NCBI GenBank assembly: GCA_017935805.1 | Contig: JAGBGV010000102.1 | Coordinates: 1-8,812 of the forward strand | DNA: 8,812 bases | Direction: 5' to 3' | DNA from: Clostridia bacterium | Lineage (GTDB): Bacteria > Bacillota_A > Clostridia > Oscillospirales > CAG-272 | Translations under genes and position numbers: made by a program | Part shown: positions 1-6,379 of the stretch, piece by piece | How positions within the stretch are numbered: position 1 is the stretch's first letter | How the letters are laid out: each line of letters opens with the position of its first letter | Notes under the pieces: generated by a model | Databases searched by the model: none | What the model was told of the DNA's origin: nothing | The model's input: only the letters and a program-made list of their open reading frames with translations

Positions 1-59
1 AACGAGATATTCTGCGATAGGTGTTTCTTATTTCTGTCTAATCGCTTGGGAGTGGTCTA

Positions 60-85
60 TTTTCGTAAGGGGATAGTTTTTTATT
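60..85. repeat. degenerate copy of half of terminator hairpin
   Basis: This 26-bp segment matches 1418-1443 at 24 of 26 positions, the first 15 bases being identical (core CGTAAGGGGAT followed by a T-rich tail). At 1418-1443 it is the right arm and tail of a perfect hairpin; here the complementary left arm is missing, so it cannot fold as a terminator. It sits 8 bp from the 30-bp GH109 tail copy at 94-123, in the same order and orientation as the pair 1418-1443 and 1775-1804. This suggests that the left edge is a rearranged, internally shortened copy of the region downstream of the GH109 gene. Confidence 0.6.
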
Positions 86-93
86 ATATTTGA

Positions 94-123
94 TTACTTA
101 TCCAGAGCGTAGAAGCCGTGGTT
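94..123 (-). repeat. 30-bp direct repeat, left copy (GH109 3'-end remnant)
   Basis: Thirty bases identical to 1775-1804. On the minus strand they spell the last nine codons and stop of the GH109-like protein (NHGFYALDK, then TAA). Sequence on either side differs from that around the intact gene, so identity ends abruptly at both edges. Upstream on the minus strand the frame has no start before a stop near 241, so it is a remnant rather than a gene. It could be the distal copy of a duplicated recombination target (att-like), the scar of a segmental duplication, or an assembly join at a short repeat. Confidence 0.8.
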
Positions 124-170
124 TAGTGGGAGCTTTGGTGAAAAGCAGGAATCCGCAAAGTTACAGTTAT

Positions 171-307
171 ACCGAGGCTCCTTCTGGGAGGGAGCTGTCA
201 CAAAGTGACTGAGGGAGAATGCGGTATAATAGAGTTTGTTCTACCTCTAAGTGACGCAGTCTCCTTCCGTCACGCTTCGCGCGCCACCTTCCTCTCGGAG
301 GAAGGCA
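171..307. repeat. hairpin-rich intergenic repeat (MITE/REP-like)
   Basis: A compact, GC-richer block made of nested inverted repeats. Hairpin one pairs GGCTCC (176-181) with GGAGCT (191-196, one G-U). Hairpin two pairs GTCAC (197-201) with GTGAC (205-209) around AAA. GTGAC (251-255) can pair with GTCAC (269-273). Hairpin four pairs CCTTCCTC (287-294) with GAGGAAGG (298-305) around a 3-nt loop. The left and right halves are also loosely inverted copies of one another, as in miniature inverted-repeat elements. The layout resembles, from memory, an abundant intergenic repeat in gut Ruminococcaceae genomes. It contains a TATAAT box (225-230) without a recognisable -35. It might act as an RNA structure or be a passive mobile repeat. 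Confidence 0.6.
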
Positions 308-451
308 AACGAAATTGAACGTTTACCGTTAACTCTTAATAAAGTGAACAACTGACAGGCTCAAATATTGCGTACTCGTGAGCAGAACTGTTTCTGATAA
401 TTGATATACCCGAAAACTAAATGCCATCTACCATGTGGATAAACATATTAA

Positions 452-1198
452 TTATGAATTTCGGAAAGAAATATCGACTGTGGCGTTAATGTATTTATCA
501 TACATTTGATTATCTACTTTGCTCTTATAGACCTTTGCTATAAGCTTCAGCATTTTTCTTACCACTGTCAAATGCTCTTCAATATCCTTTTGACAAGCAT
601 CGATCTTTTCATATCCATCCGAAATGTACACTAACAAATTATCATAGTCTCTGACTATATTTTCGGCAGTCCTAAGCGCAGATATTTTATCCCCCAAGTA
701 CGCATATGATATTGCTTTCGTCTTTGTGGATATATGAATCAACCGCTCGTCACGACTTGTTTCAATTACATCTTCACACAAGGATATTGCATCTTCCAGC
801 CAAGATACATTTTTGTTATCCGAGATCAAATACTTAGTCTTCAATATTACCGCCATTTTGCATTTAAGTTTGTCAGATCTTGGATATTTTTTCAGTCCAT
901 CTTTACAATACTCCTCTGCTTGGTCAAGTCTTGTATTGTTGCACGCTTCGTCCACAAGGGATATGATATTGTCGATTGCTTTTTTCTCGGCAATATTATT
1001 GTAACCGAACAGCTCGTCAATGGACACGTCGAAAAACTTTGCAAGTTCTGGGAGCATGCAAACATCAGGCATTGTTGACCCTGCCTCCCACTTTGAAACG
1101 GCTTGATGCGAAACATTTAAGTATTCTGCAAGCTGCTCCTGGGTCATATTATGTTTCACACGGTATTTCTTAATATTATTTCCTATTTTAAACTCCAT
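452..1198 (-). CDS. XRE-family transcriptional regulator with TPR-like C-terminal domain
   Basis: A 248-residue DNA-binding regulator, cytoplasmic. The N-terminal HTH_3/XRE domain spans about residues 5-64: the helix-turn-helix lies around T19-E38 with the typical TQEQLAEYLNVS and AVSKWEAG motifs, then the LPELAKFFDVSIDELFG closing helices. Residues 70-248 are alpha-helical and look like degenerate TPR repeats (about 93-121 and 125-190), an arrangement known in Firmicutes regulators that sense peptides or protein partners; the ligand here is unknown. The start is supported by AGAGGTG (1204-1210) 5 nt before ATG. It is AT-rich compared with the core genes to the right. It lies alone between the structured repeat and the small cysteine-rich gene, all within the 30-bp direct repeats. 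No clear terminator follows its stop. Its target is unknown; nearby candidates are its own upstream region and the 89-residue gene. Confidence 0.85.
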   Translation of the reverse strand: MEFKIGNNIKKYRVKHNMTQEQLAEYLNVSHQAVSKWEAGSTMPDVCMLPELAKFFDVSIDELFGYNNIAEKKAIDNIISLVDEACNNTRLDQAEEYCKDGLKKYPRSDKLKCKMAVILKTKYLISDNKNVSWLEDAISLCEDVIETSRDERLIHISTKTKAISYAYLGDKISALRTAENIVRDYDNLLVYISDGYEKIDACQKDIEEHLTVVRKMLKLIAKVYKSKVDNQMYDKYINATVDISFRNS

Positions 1199-1333
1199 AA
1201 TAACACCTCTACTTTATTCTATTGTTTAACACACCACCGGTCCGGACAAAAGTAATAGCCACTTCACCTTTTTCATATATGTCTACTTGAAATGCTATAT
1301 GGTTGATAATTACTTTCTTGTGGTTTGCTGATC

Positions 1334-1374
1334 ATATAATATCACAAACAAATTTTCCTTTCAATATAATATCA
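1334..1374. promoter_or_regulatory. paired 11-bp direct repeats upstream of XRE gene
   Basis: ATATAATATCA occurs at 1334-1344 and again at 1364-1374, with start points 30 bp apart, close to three helical turns. They lie in the 240-bp gap between the small cysteine-rich gene and the regulator, about 135-175 bp before the regulator's start codon. The spacing would place a protein on one face of the DNA, so they are candidate binding sites for the XRE protein. The sequence is low-complexity and contains TATAAT-like boxes, so chance similarity or promoter elements are real alternatives. I found no well-spaced sigma-A promoter for the regulator. Confidence 0.3.
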
Positions 1375-1405
1375 GTCGCACGGCGTTCACCTAACGGTTG
1401 CAAAA

Positions 1406-1432
1406 ATCCCCTTACTTTTTTCGTAAGGGGAT
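1406..1432 (-). terminator. hairpin terminator after small cysteine-rich gene
   Basis: Perfect 10-bp stem, ATCCCCTTAC (1406-1415) with GTAAGGGGAT (1423-1432), and a 7-nt loop. Read on the minus strand it starts 6 bp after the stop codon of the 89-residue gene and ends in a run of five T (1406-1402). The plus-strand side is also T-rich, so it may work in both directions. The right arm and tail are partly duplicated at 60-85. Confidence 0.8.
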
Positions 1433-1438
1433 CGATTT

Positions 1439-1708
1439 TTATTTTGATATCCATGAGTATTCGCAAATACCATAGCTATTTGCGGCAATACTTTTGCATT
1501 CGGCTATGGAATATCCTAAATCATCTGAAAGCACCTCATAGTCAGCATTACACTTGAAAAGACAATAAGAATCCGAATTATCGTATTTACATATTGCGAC
1601 AAACACACATCTATCTACCCCGTCACCGTTCCATGAAGGCAGACTACCATAATCGCCTTTGGGTGTATGCATTATCACTTTTGCGCAATCAAGTTTATCA
1701 GGAAACAT
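1439..1708 (-). CDS. small cysteine-rich protein of unknown function
   Basis: An 89-residue protein that I do not recognise. It has seven cysteines (8, 34, 40, 49, 53, 71, 82), no signal peptide, no obvious membrane segment, and a moderately acidic, aromatic composition (motifs LPSWNGDGVDRC and CVFVAICKYD). The pattern of short alternating hydrophobic stretches suggests a small alpha/beta domain; the cysteines do not form tidy CxxC pairs, so metal binding is uncertain. A TTG five codons further upstream stays in frame, but the ATG at 1706-1708 is preferred because AGAGGAG (1714-1720) lies 5 nt before it and would overlap the longer start. The tight terminator directly after the stop supports a genuine transcribed gene. 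It follows the GH109 gene in the same direction by 66 bp, separated by a hairpin. Confidence 0.65.
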   Translation of the reverse strand: MFPDKLDCAKVIMHTPKGDYGSLPSWNGDGVDRCVFVAICKYDNSDSYCLFKCNADYEVLSDDLGYSIAECKSIAANSYGICEYSWISK

Positions 1709-1731
1709 ATAAACTCCTCTCAAACCACAGA

Positions 1732-1757
1732 AGAGGCACTTAGTCTCAAGCGCCTCT
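1732..1757. terminator. hairpin between GH109 gene and small gene
   Basis: Stem AGAGGCACTT (1732-1741) against AAGCGCCTCT (1748-1757), ten positions with one A-C mismatch, loop of 6 nt. The T-run (1761-1766) is on the plus-strand side, whereas the genes run on the minus strand, where only a weak TCTGTGGTTT follows. It may therefore be a leaky terminator or an RNA-stabilising stem after the GH109 message rather than a strong stop. It sits 18 bp after the GH109 stop codon and overlaps nothing coding. Confidence 0.45.
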
Positions 1758-1774
1758 CCATTTTTTCAATTGTC

Positions 1775-1804
1775 TTACTTATCCAGAGCGTAGAAGCCGT
1801 GGTT
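1775..1804 (-). repeat. 30-bp direct repeat, right copy (GH109 gene 3' end)
   Basis: The partner of 94-123, identical over all 30 bases. Here it is the genuine 3' terminus of the GH109-like gene including the TAA stop. The two copies are direct repeats whose start points lie 1,681 bp apart and enclose the structured repeat, the regulator and the small cysteine-rich gene. A duplicated gene 3' end that leaves the reading frame intact is the classical outcome of site-specific integration, but is not proof of it. Confidence 0.8.
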
Positions 1805-3022
1805 CTTATCGTTAACTTCGTCTCTGTGAGTCCACTTGCCGCGTGTGAAGTCGGGGATCTCAACAGGCGCACCGCCAAGTGCAATAGACTTCTCTGACAG
1901 AGGTGTGATCGCCATCCATGTTGCAGCATCATATGTATCGATCGGGAATACCTCGCCACTCTTAAGTGCTTCGAAGTAAGCATCGAATACGAGCCAGTCC
2001 ATACCGCCGTGACCGCCCTTTACGCCTTCCTCTTCGAATCTGCGCCATACGGGATGCTCCCAATCCTTGCGATATTCGTCAAGGTTATTGTGGAAATCCT
2101 TGCGCTCGCTCTCAGGTACTTCCTCACCGTGAACATCGTCAAGGAATACAGATGCTGTCATTTCATTGAAGAAGCCCTCTGTACCGCGGATAGTGTAGTT
2201 TCTGGAGTAGAATCTGGGGAGAGAGTTATCAAGAGTCAGAGTGATAAGCTCGCCGTTTGCACATGTGATATTTGTCTTAACGATGTCGCCCTGCTTGAAC
2301 TCGGCAGTCTGAAGCGCAGGATCAACATTCTCATGCTTCTTTGCATATACGTTAACACCGCGAGCCTTTGATGCCATTGCGGAGAGAGTCATAAGTCTGT
2401 TACCGCGGTTTACATCAAGTGTCTTGCAGATCGGGCCAAGCTCATGTGTGGGGTAGTTTTCACAGCAACGGTTGAGGAAGTTGCGGAGTCTGTAGTGCTT
2501 TGTAGTTGCAGCGTTGGCAATCTCAACTCTGAGGTCATGCATATATCCGCCCTCACAAGCAACGATCTCACCGAACAGACCTGCGCGTACCATACGCATA
2601 ACCATCATTTCGTTTCTGTCATAGCAGCAGTTTTCAAGCATCATGCAATGGATGCCTGTTCTTTCGTATGCATTAACAAGATCCCAGCAATCCTGAATAT
2701 CGTATGCGCCGCCAACCTCAATACCAACCTGCTTGCCGTGATCCATCGCATAGATTGCTGCAGGAATGTGGTTTTCCCAAGCAGAGAATACGAACACTAC
2801 GTCGATGTCATCTCTTTCGATAAGTTCCTTATAGTCAGTTGTGCCGAAAATACCGGTCCAACCCTTCTTCTTCTCACAGTATTCGATAGCGTGATCGATT
2901 CTATCCTGATAAATGTCGCATACTGCTGTGACAATGGTATCGTCGCGCTCTGTAAGAATGCCTTCAATATGGCCAAAGCCGCGGCTGCCGAGTCCGATAA
3001 CACCAATTCTGTACTTTTCCAT
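1775..3022 (-). CDS. GH109-type NAD-dependent glycosidase (Gfo/Idh/MocA fold)
   Basis: A 415-residue Gfo/Idh/MocA-family protein. The N-terminal Rossmann fold carries the NAD-binding motif GVIGLGSRG (7-15). Downstream motifs are those of glycoside hydrolase family 109, whose characterised members remove alpha-linked N-acetylgalactosamine by an NAD-dependent redox mechanism: MMLENCCYDR (127-136), EGGYMHDLR (157-165), NYPTHELGPICKTLDVNRG (189-207), GGHGGMDW (336-343), DTYDAATW (362-369) and PDFTRGKW (390-397). E130, Y160 and H193 appear to match active-site residues of the Elizabethkingia enzyme as I remember them. No signal peptide or Tat leader is present, unlike many Bacteroidetes members, so it probably acts in the cytoplasm on an imported sugar or glycoside. 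Start ATG is supported by AAGAGGT (3028-3034) 5 nt upstream. Substrate is inferred from family; a related sugar dehydrogenase activity is the main alternative. No transporter lies beside it in the window. Confidence 0.85.
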   Translation of the reverse strand: MEKYRIGVIGLGSRGFGHIEGILTERDDTIVTAVCDIYQDRIDHAIEYCEKKKGWTGIFGTTDYKELIERDDIDVVFVFSAWENHIPAAIYAMDHGKQVGIEVGGAYDIQDCWDLVNAYERTGIHCMMLENCCYDRNEMMVMRMVRAGLFGEIVACEGGYMHDLRVEIANAATTKHYRLRNFLNRCCENYPTHELGPICKTLDVNRGNRLMTLSAMASKARGVNVYAKKHENVDPALQTAEFKQGDIVKTNITCANGELITLTLDNSLPRFYSRNYTIRGTEGFFNEMTASVFLDDVHGEEVPESERKDFHNNLDEYRKDWEHPVWRRFEEEGVKGGHGGMDWLVFDAYFEALKSGEVFPIDTYDAATWMAITPLSEKSIALGGAPVEIPDFTRGKWTHRDEVNDKNHGFYALDK

Positions 3023-3067
3023 GATATACCTCTTATATGTCTCGAGATTTCTTTTTTATTCCGTGCG

Positions 3068-3081
3068 AAATAGCACTATTT
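3068..3081. promoter_or_regulatory. palindromic candidate operator of the GH109 gene
   Basis: AAATAG-CA-CTATTT, two perfect 6-bp arms with a 2-bp centre. It begins right where transcription from the promoter at 3089-3116 is expected to start (about 3082), so a repressor bound here would block initiation or early elongation. The size suits a dimeric sugar-responsive repressor, but the arms are AT-rich and no regulator gene adjoins. Confidence 0.4.
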
Positions 3082-3088
3082 ATCAAAT

Positions 3089-3116
3089 ATTATACCATAT
3101 CTCCGCCTCTTGTCAA
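3089..3116 (-). promoter_or_regulatory. sigma-A promoter of the GH109 gene
   Basis: Read on the minus strand: TTGACA (3116-3111), 16-bp spacer, TATAAT (3094-3089), both hexamers perfect. It lies about 67 bp before the ATG of the GH109-like gene and drives transcription away from ftsK. Such strength suggests that expression is held down by a repressor or is constitutively high. Confidence 0.85.
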
Positions 3117-3219
3117 GAAGAATTTGAGAGAATTTTCCCACCTTTTGAGGGATTTTTGCTCCCTTCTGCCATTTTTTCTTTATAATGAAGAGTTCAGAAA
3201 AACAAAGTAAAATTTGACC

Positions 3220-3248
3220 TTGTTTTTTCCATAATTTTATGGTAAAAT
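3220..3248 (+). promoter_or_regulatory. candidate sigma-A promoter for ftsK
   Basis: TTGTTT (3220-3225), 17-bp spacer, TAAAAT (3243-3248), leaving a 5' leader of roughly 85 bp before the ftsK start. A TTGACC (3214-3219) just upstream is too far from the -10. An 8-bp inverted repeat, AAAAACAA (3198-3205) with TTGTTTTT (3220-3227), overlaps the -35 box; it is AT-only apart from one G/C pair and may be chance. A second lone TATAAT lies at 3181-3186 without a good -35. Confidence 0.5.
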
Positions 3249-3342
3249 ATATATTGGCTTTGTATGTGCAGAGTCACAGTACAAGCTCGGAACTCAAAAA
3301 ACATTAACGTTACATATATTATCTCTCCGGAAAGGATAAGTC

Positions 3343-6342
3343 ATGGCAAAAACAACGAACACAAAAAAGAACTCCGGAAAATCCACGACACAAAAAACAG
3401 CCGCGCAGAAGAAGCAGACCTTCAAGCAGGCTGAAAAAACTCAAAAGAATACAAGTACAAAAAAGAAAGCCGCAGAAGTACAAGCTCCACGCAAGCAGGA
3501 AAAGCCGGAATCATCATTTGTGAACCAGGCTGCTCCCTATCTGATGGCTGTGTTTGCTGTGCTTATCGCAGTATGCGTCATCATGGGCGAGGGTACGGTC
3601 GGCGGAACTATTCGCGATGTGCTGACAGGACTTTTCGCAGGTGCTGCATATGCTCTGCCCGTGTTTATTCTTATACGCACATTCCTTTGGAAGCGTGACG
3701 TATCAGAAGGTCAGAATACAGGTCGCAATATTTGCACATTTGTGGTATTCATTCTGCTCGCCGCACTGCTTCATACCCTTGGTGGCGGAGAAGCAAACTT
3801 TGATATCAAGACACATTACGCTGACGGTATGGATCTTATCGGCGGCGGTGTAGTTGGCGGTGTTATCGGTCAGCTTCTCGTCAAGGGCTTTGGCAAGGTA
3901 TGCACACTGATTATCATCTTTGCCGCAATGATCCTTCTTGCGCTGTATATCGCAGGTATCACCCCTCGCGGAGTGTATATCTACGTTGCGTACAAGATCA
4001 AGTTTGCAAGCGAGAGACGCGAGGAAAGACGTGCGGCTGAGGAAGAAAAGCGCAGAAATGCTCCTCCCTCAAAGAACCAGATAAGAGAAGAGGAATATCT
4101 CGAATATCTTCGCGCCAAGAAAAAGCAGGCAAAGCTTGACAACGATATCGATCCCTATGAACAGCAGACTGTCTTTGACGAGCCTGTGCACACTCCAAAG
4201 GTTCAGCCCAATGCGGCAACGGTTTACCGTGTAAAGAAGCAAAAGCGCAGTGCAATAGACCCCACAACCGATCCCGAAGCAAAGCGCAAGCGCAATGTTA
4301 ACAACATCAGCGACAGCGATTATGACGATGATATTGACTCTCCTTCTGCAGAAGCGGAAGAGATCAAGGCAGTACCCGCTGAGGCAGAAGAGCTTCCTCT
4401 CGATCAGGAAACAGTTGACGAGAAGATCTTTGACGAGGTAATGCGCCGCACTCGCGAAAGAATCGAGAAGAGTCAGAAGAAAAACGGCGGCGAGCAGATC
4501 AAAGCACAGACCGCAGAAGAGCTTGGCGCTGTCTCCGAAGCTGTTGATCCCACAGATGCTGCTCCTGCAGACACTACTGAAATCGTTGCGGGAGATGTAC
4601 TTGATGCAGTTGAAATGGCAGCAATGAGTATCAGAGAGCAAAAGGGCAACTCCCACACCTCAAAGGACGACACACACTCCAAGGATGATGGCGGTGAGTA
4701 CGATGTTTCAAAGATATTCGTAAATCCCGAAGACGCGGAAATGATCGACAAGATCTCCGAGGCTCACAACACACTGGATGTTCACCGCGAATCCCTCTCC
4801 GGCGCGCTTCCGAAGACCCAAAAGCCCACCCGCCCGTCAGCTCCGGTTTACAAGTTCCCACCTATTGAGATACTTGCAGAGGATCCCGGTCGCGGAAACG
4901 AAAACATAAAGGAAGAGCTTCAAAGCAATGCAGTCAAGCTTGTTGAGACCCTCAAGAGCTTTAACGTAAGAACAAAGATCGAGAACATATCTCGCGGCCC
5001 TACAATCACCCGTTATGAGCTGCTTCCCGAGCCCGGCACCAGAGTTCGTTCCATAGTTAATCTCGTAGACGACATCGCCCTTAACCTTGCCACCACCGGC
5101 GTGCGAATCGAAGCACCTATTCCCGGCAAGTCAGCGGTTGGTATTGAGGTTCCAAATAAGAATCAGTCTACAGTACATCTTCGTACGCTTATTGAGGACT
5201 CCCGCTTCATTGATGCAAAGAGCAAGCTGACAGTTTGCCTCGGTGAAAATGTTGCAGGTGAAGCCGTTTACTTCGATATCGCGAAAATGCCCCACTTGCT
5301 CATCGCCGGTGCCACCGGTATGGGTAAGTCCGTGTGCATTAACTCCGTTATCACAAGCCTTCTCTACAAGGCATCACCCGAGGAAGTCCGTCTTATCCTC
5401 ATTGACCCAAAGAAGGTTGAATTGAGCATTTACAACGGCATTCCCCATCTGCTTGTTCCCGTTGTAAGCGAGCCAAAGAAGGCAGCAGGCTCTCTCTCTT
5501 GGGCAGTTGGCGAAATGGAACGCCGCTTCGGTCTTATCGAGGCTGTAGGTGTCCGTGACATAAGAATGTTCAACGAGGTTACAAAGAACGACCCCGACTA
5601 CGAATACATGCCCCGTATAGTCATCATCATCGACGAGCTTGCTGACCTTATGATGACAGCACCCGACGATGTAGAAGAATCCATCTGCCGTCTCGCACAG
5701 AAGGCAAGAGCCGCAGGTATGCACCTTATCATCGGTACACAGCGTCCCTCCGTTGACGTTATCACAGGTCTTATCAAGGCGAACATTCCCTCAAGAATCG
5801 CCTTCACCGTTTCCTCGCAGATCGACTCCCGTACCATCATTGACCGAGGAGGCGCCGAAAACCTTATCGGTCGAGGAGACATGCTCTTTAACCCTGTCGG
5901 TGCACAGAAGCCCATGCGAGTTCAGGGTGCGTTCATCTCCGAATCCGATGTTGAAGAAGTAGTTTCCTATATCAAGAACATGAACGCTTCCTTCGGCGCA
6001 TATTCCGACGAGGTCGCAAACCAGATCGAGCGTGAGGCACAGAAATGCGGTGTTGGCGGCAAGAAGGGTGCTGTTGCAGGAGGTTCAGCAGAGGGCGGAG
6101 ATGACGAGGATCCTATGCTGAAGTCTGCCGTTGAGCTTGCGATAGAAAGCGGCAAGATCTCCACATCCCTCATTCAGCGCAGACTCTCCCTCGGTTACGG
6201 ACGTGCCGCAAAGCTTATCGACCGAATGGAGCAGCTTGGTTATGTATCCGCTCCCGACGGTCAAAAGCCTCGCGAGGTACTGATTTCCAAGCAGGAATAC
6301 ATGGAAATGCGCCTCAAGGACGAAGCTCCCTTTGATATGTAA
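3343..6342 (+). CDS. ftsK: DNA translocase FtsK/SpoIIIE
   Basis: A 999-residue membrane-anchored DNA pump that moves chromosome ends through the division (or sporulation) septum. Order of parts: a lysine-rich cytoplasmic N-terminus (1-58); a membrane domain with about four or five hydrophobic helices (near 65-82, 92-115, 129-147, 164-181, 185-206); a long charged, Glu/Asp/Ala-rich low-complexity linker (about 220-500); the RecA-like motor from about 503, with Walker A GATGMGKS (656-663), Walker B IIIDELADL (D764, E765) and the QRPSVDVITGLIKANIPSRIAF block; a Gly-rich hinge; and the C-terminal winged-helix gamma domain (about 923-985, RRLSLGYGRAAKLIDRMEQLGY) that reads the polar guide sequences. 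The ATG is backed by GGAAAGGA (3329-3336) 6 nt upstream. It is longer than B. subtilis SpoIIIE (about 790 residues), mainly through the linker. tmk follows after 37 bp, probably in one transcript. Whether it serves division, sporulation or both cannot be told from sequence. Confidence 0.96.
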   Translation: MAKTTNTKKNSGKSTTQKTAAQKKQTFKQAEKTQKNTSTKKKAAEVQAPRKQEKPESSFVNQAAPYLMAVFAVLIAVCVIMGEGTVGGTIRDVLTGLFAGAAYALPVFILIRTFLWKRDVSEGQNTGRNICTFVVFILLAALLHTLGGGEANFDIKTHYADGMDLIGGGVVGGVIGQLLVKGFGKVCTLIIIFAAMILLALYIAGITPRGVYIYVAYKIKFASERREERRAAEEEKRRNAPPSKNQIREEEYLEYLRAKKKQAKLDNDIDPYEQQTVFDEPVHTPKVQPNAATVYRVKKQKRSAIDPTTDPEAKRKRNVNNISDSDYDDDIDSPSAEAEEIKAVPAEAEELPLDQETVDEKIFDEVMRRTRERIEKSQKKNGGEQIKAQTAEELGAVSEAVDPTDAAPADTTEIVAGDVLDAVEMAAMSIREQKGNSHTSKDDTHSKDDGGEYDVSKIFVNPEDAEMIDKISEAHNTLDVHRESLSGALPKTQKPTRPSAPVYKFPPIEILAEDPGRGNENIKEELQSNAVKLVETLKSFNVRTKIENISRGPTITRYELLPEPGTRVRSIVNLVDDIALNLATTGVRIEAPIPGKSAVGIEVPNKNQSTVHLRTLIEDSRFIDAKSKLTVCLGENVAGEAVYFDIAKMPHLLIAGATGMGKSVCINSVITSLLYKASPEEVRLILIDPKKVELSIYNGIPHLLVPVVSEPKKAAGSLSWAVGEMERRFGLIEAVGVRDIRMFNEVTKNDPDYEYMPRIVIIIDELADLMMTAPDDVEESICRLAQKARAAGMHLIIGTQRPSVDVITGLIKANIPSRIAFTVSSQIDSRTIIDRGGAENLIGRGDMLFNPVGAQKPMRVQGAFISESDVEEVVSYIKNMNASFGAYSDEVANQIEREAQKCGVGGKKGAVAGGSAEGGDDEDPMLKSAVELAIESGKISTSLIQRRLSLGYGRAAKLIDRMEQLGYVSAPDGQKPREVLISKQEYMEMRLKDEAPFDM

Positions 6343-6379
6343 TTCACACACAAATATTTAGCATAAGGACGATTCCACT

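Larger units (their letters stand above)
1..451. other. gene-free left edge with repeats
   Basis: No believable coding sequence lies here on either strand. Frames are short, lack ribosome binding sites, and the minus-strand frame through the GH109 tail copy is closed by a stop at about 241-243 with no start codon. The stretch holds a degenerate copy of half of a terminator hairpin (60-85), a perfect copy of the GH109 gene 3' end (94-123), and a hairpin-rich repeat (about 171-307). From 308 to 451, downstream of the regulator gene, I see only AT-rich sequence with no convincing terminator. Confidence 0.7.

Noticed and set aside
225..230. TATAAT box inside the structured repeat as a promoter
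   Set aside because: No -35 hexamer lies at suitable spacing and no gene starts downstream on the plus strand.
1226..1276. Minus-strand 16-codon frame MKKVKWLLLLSGPVVC, resembling a lipoprotein leader
   Set aside because: There is no clear ribosome binding site, it stops right after the hydrophobic stretch, and such short frames arise by chance; at most a decayed leader.
2444..3073. 209-codon plus-strand frame opposite the GH109 gene
   Set aside because: It is a shadow of the strongly supported minus-strand gene and has no ribosome binding site or recognisable motifs.
3136..3157. TCCC/GGGA hairpin followed by TTTTT in the GH109-ftsK gap
   Set aside because: The stem is only 4 bp and no plus-strand gene precedes it, so it is not called a terminator.
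4069..4656. 195-codon minus-strand frame inside ftsK
   Set aside because: It is antisense to the repetitive FtsK linker and its hydrophobic, cysteine-rich composition is the complement of Glu/Lys/Ala codons.
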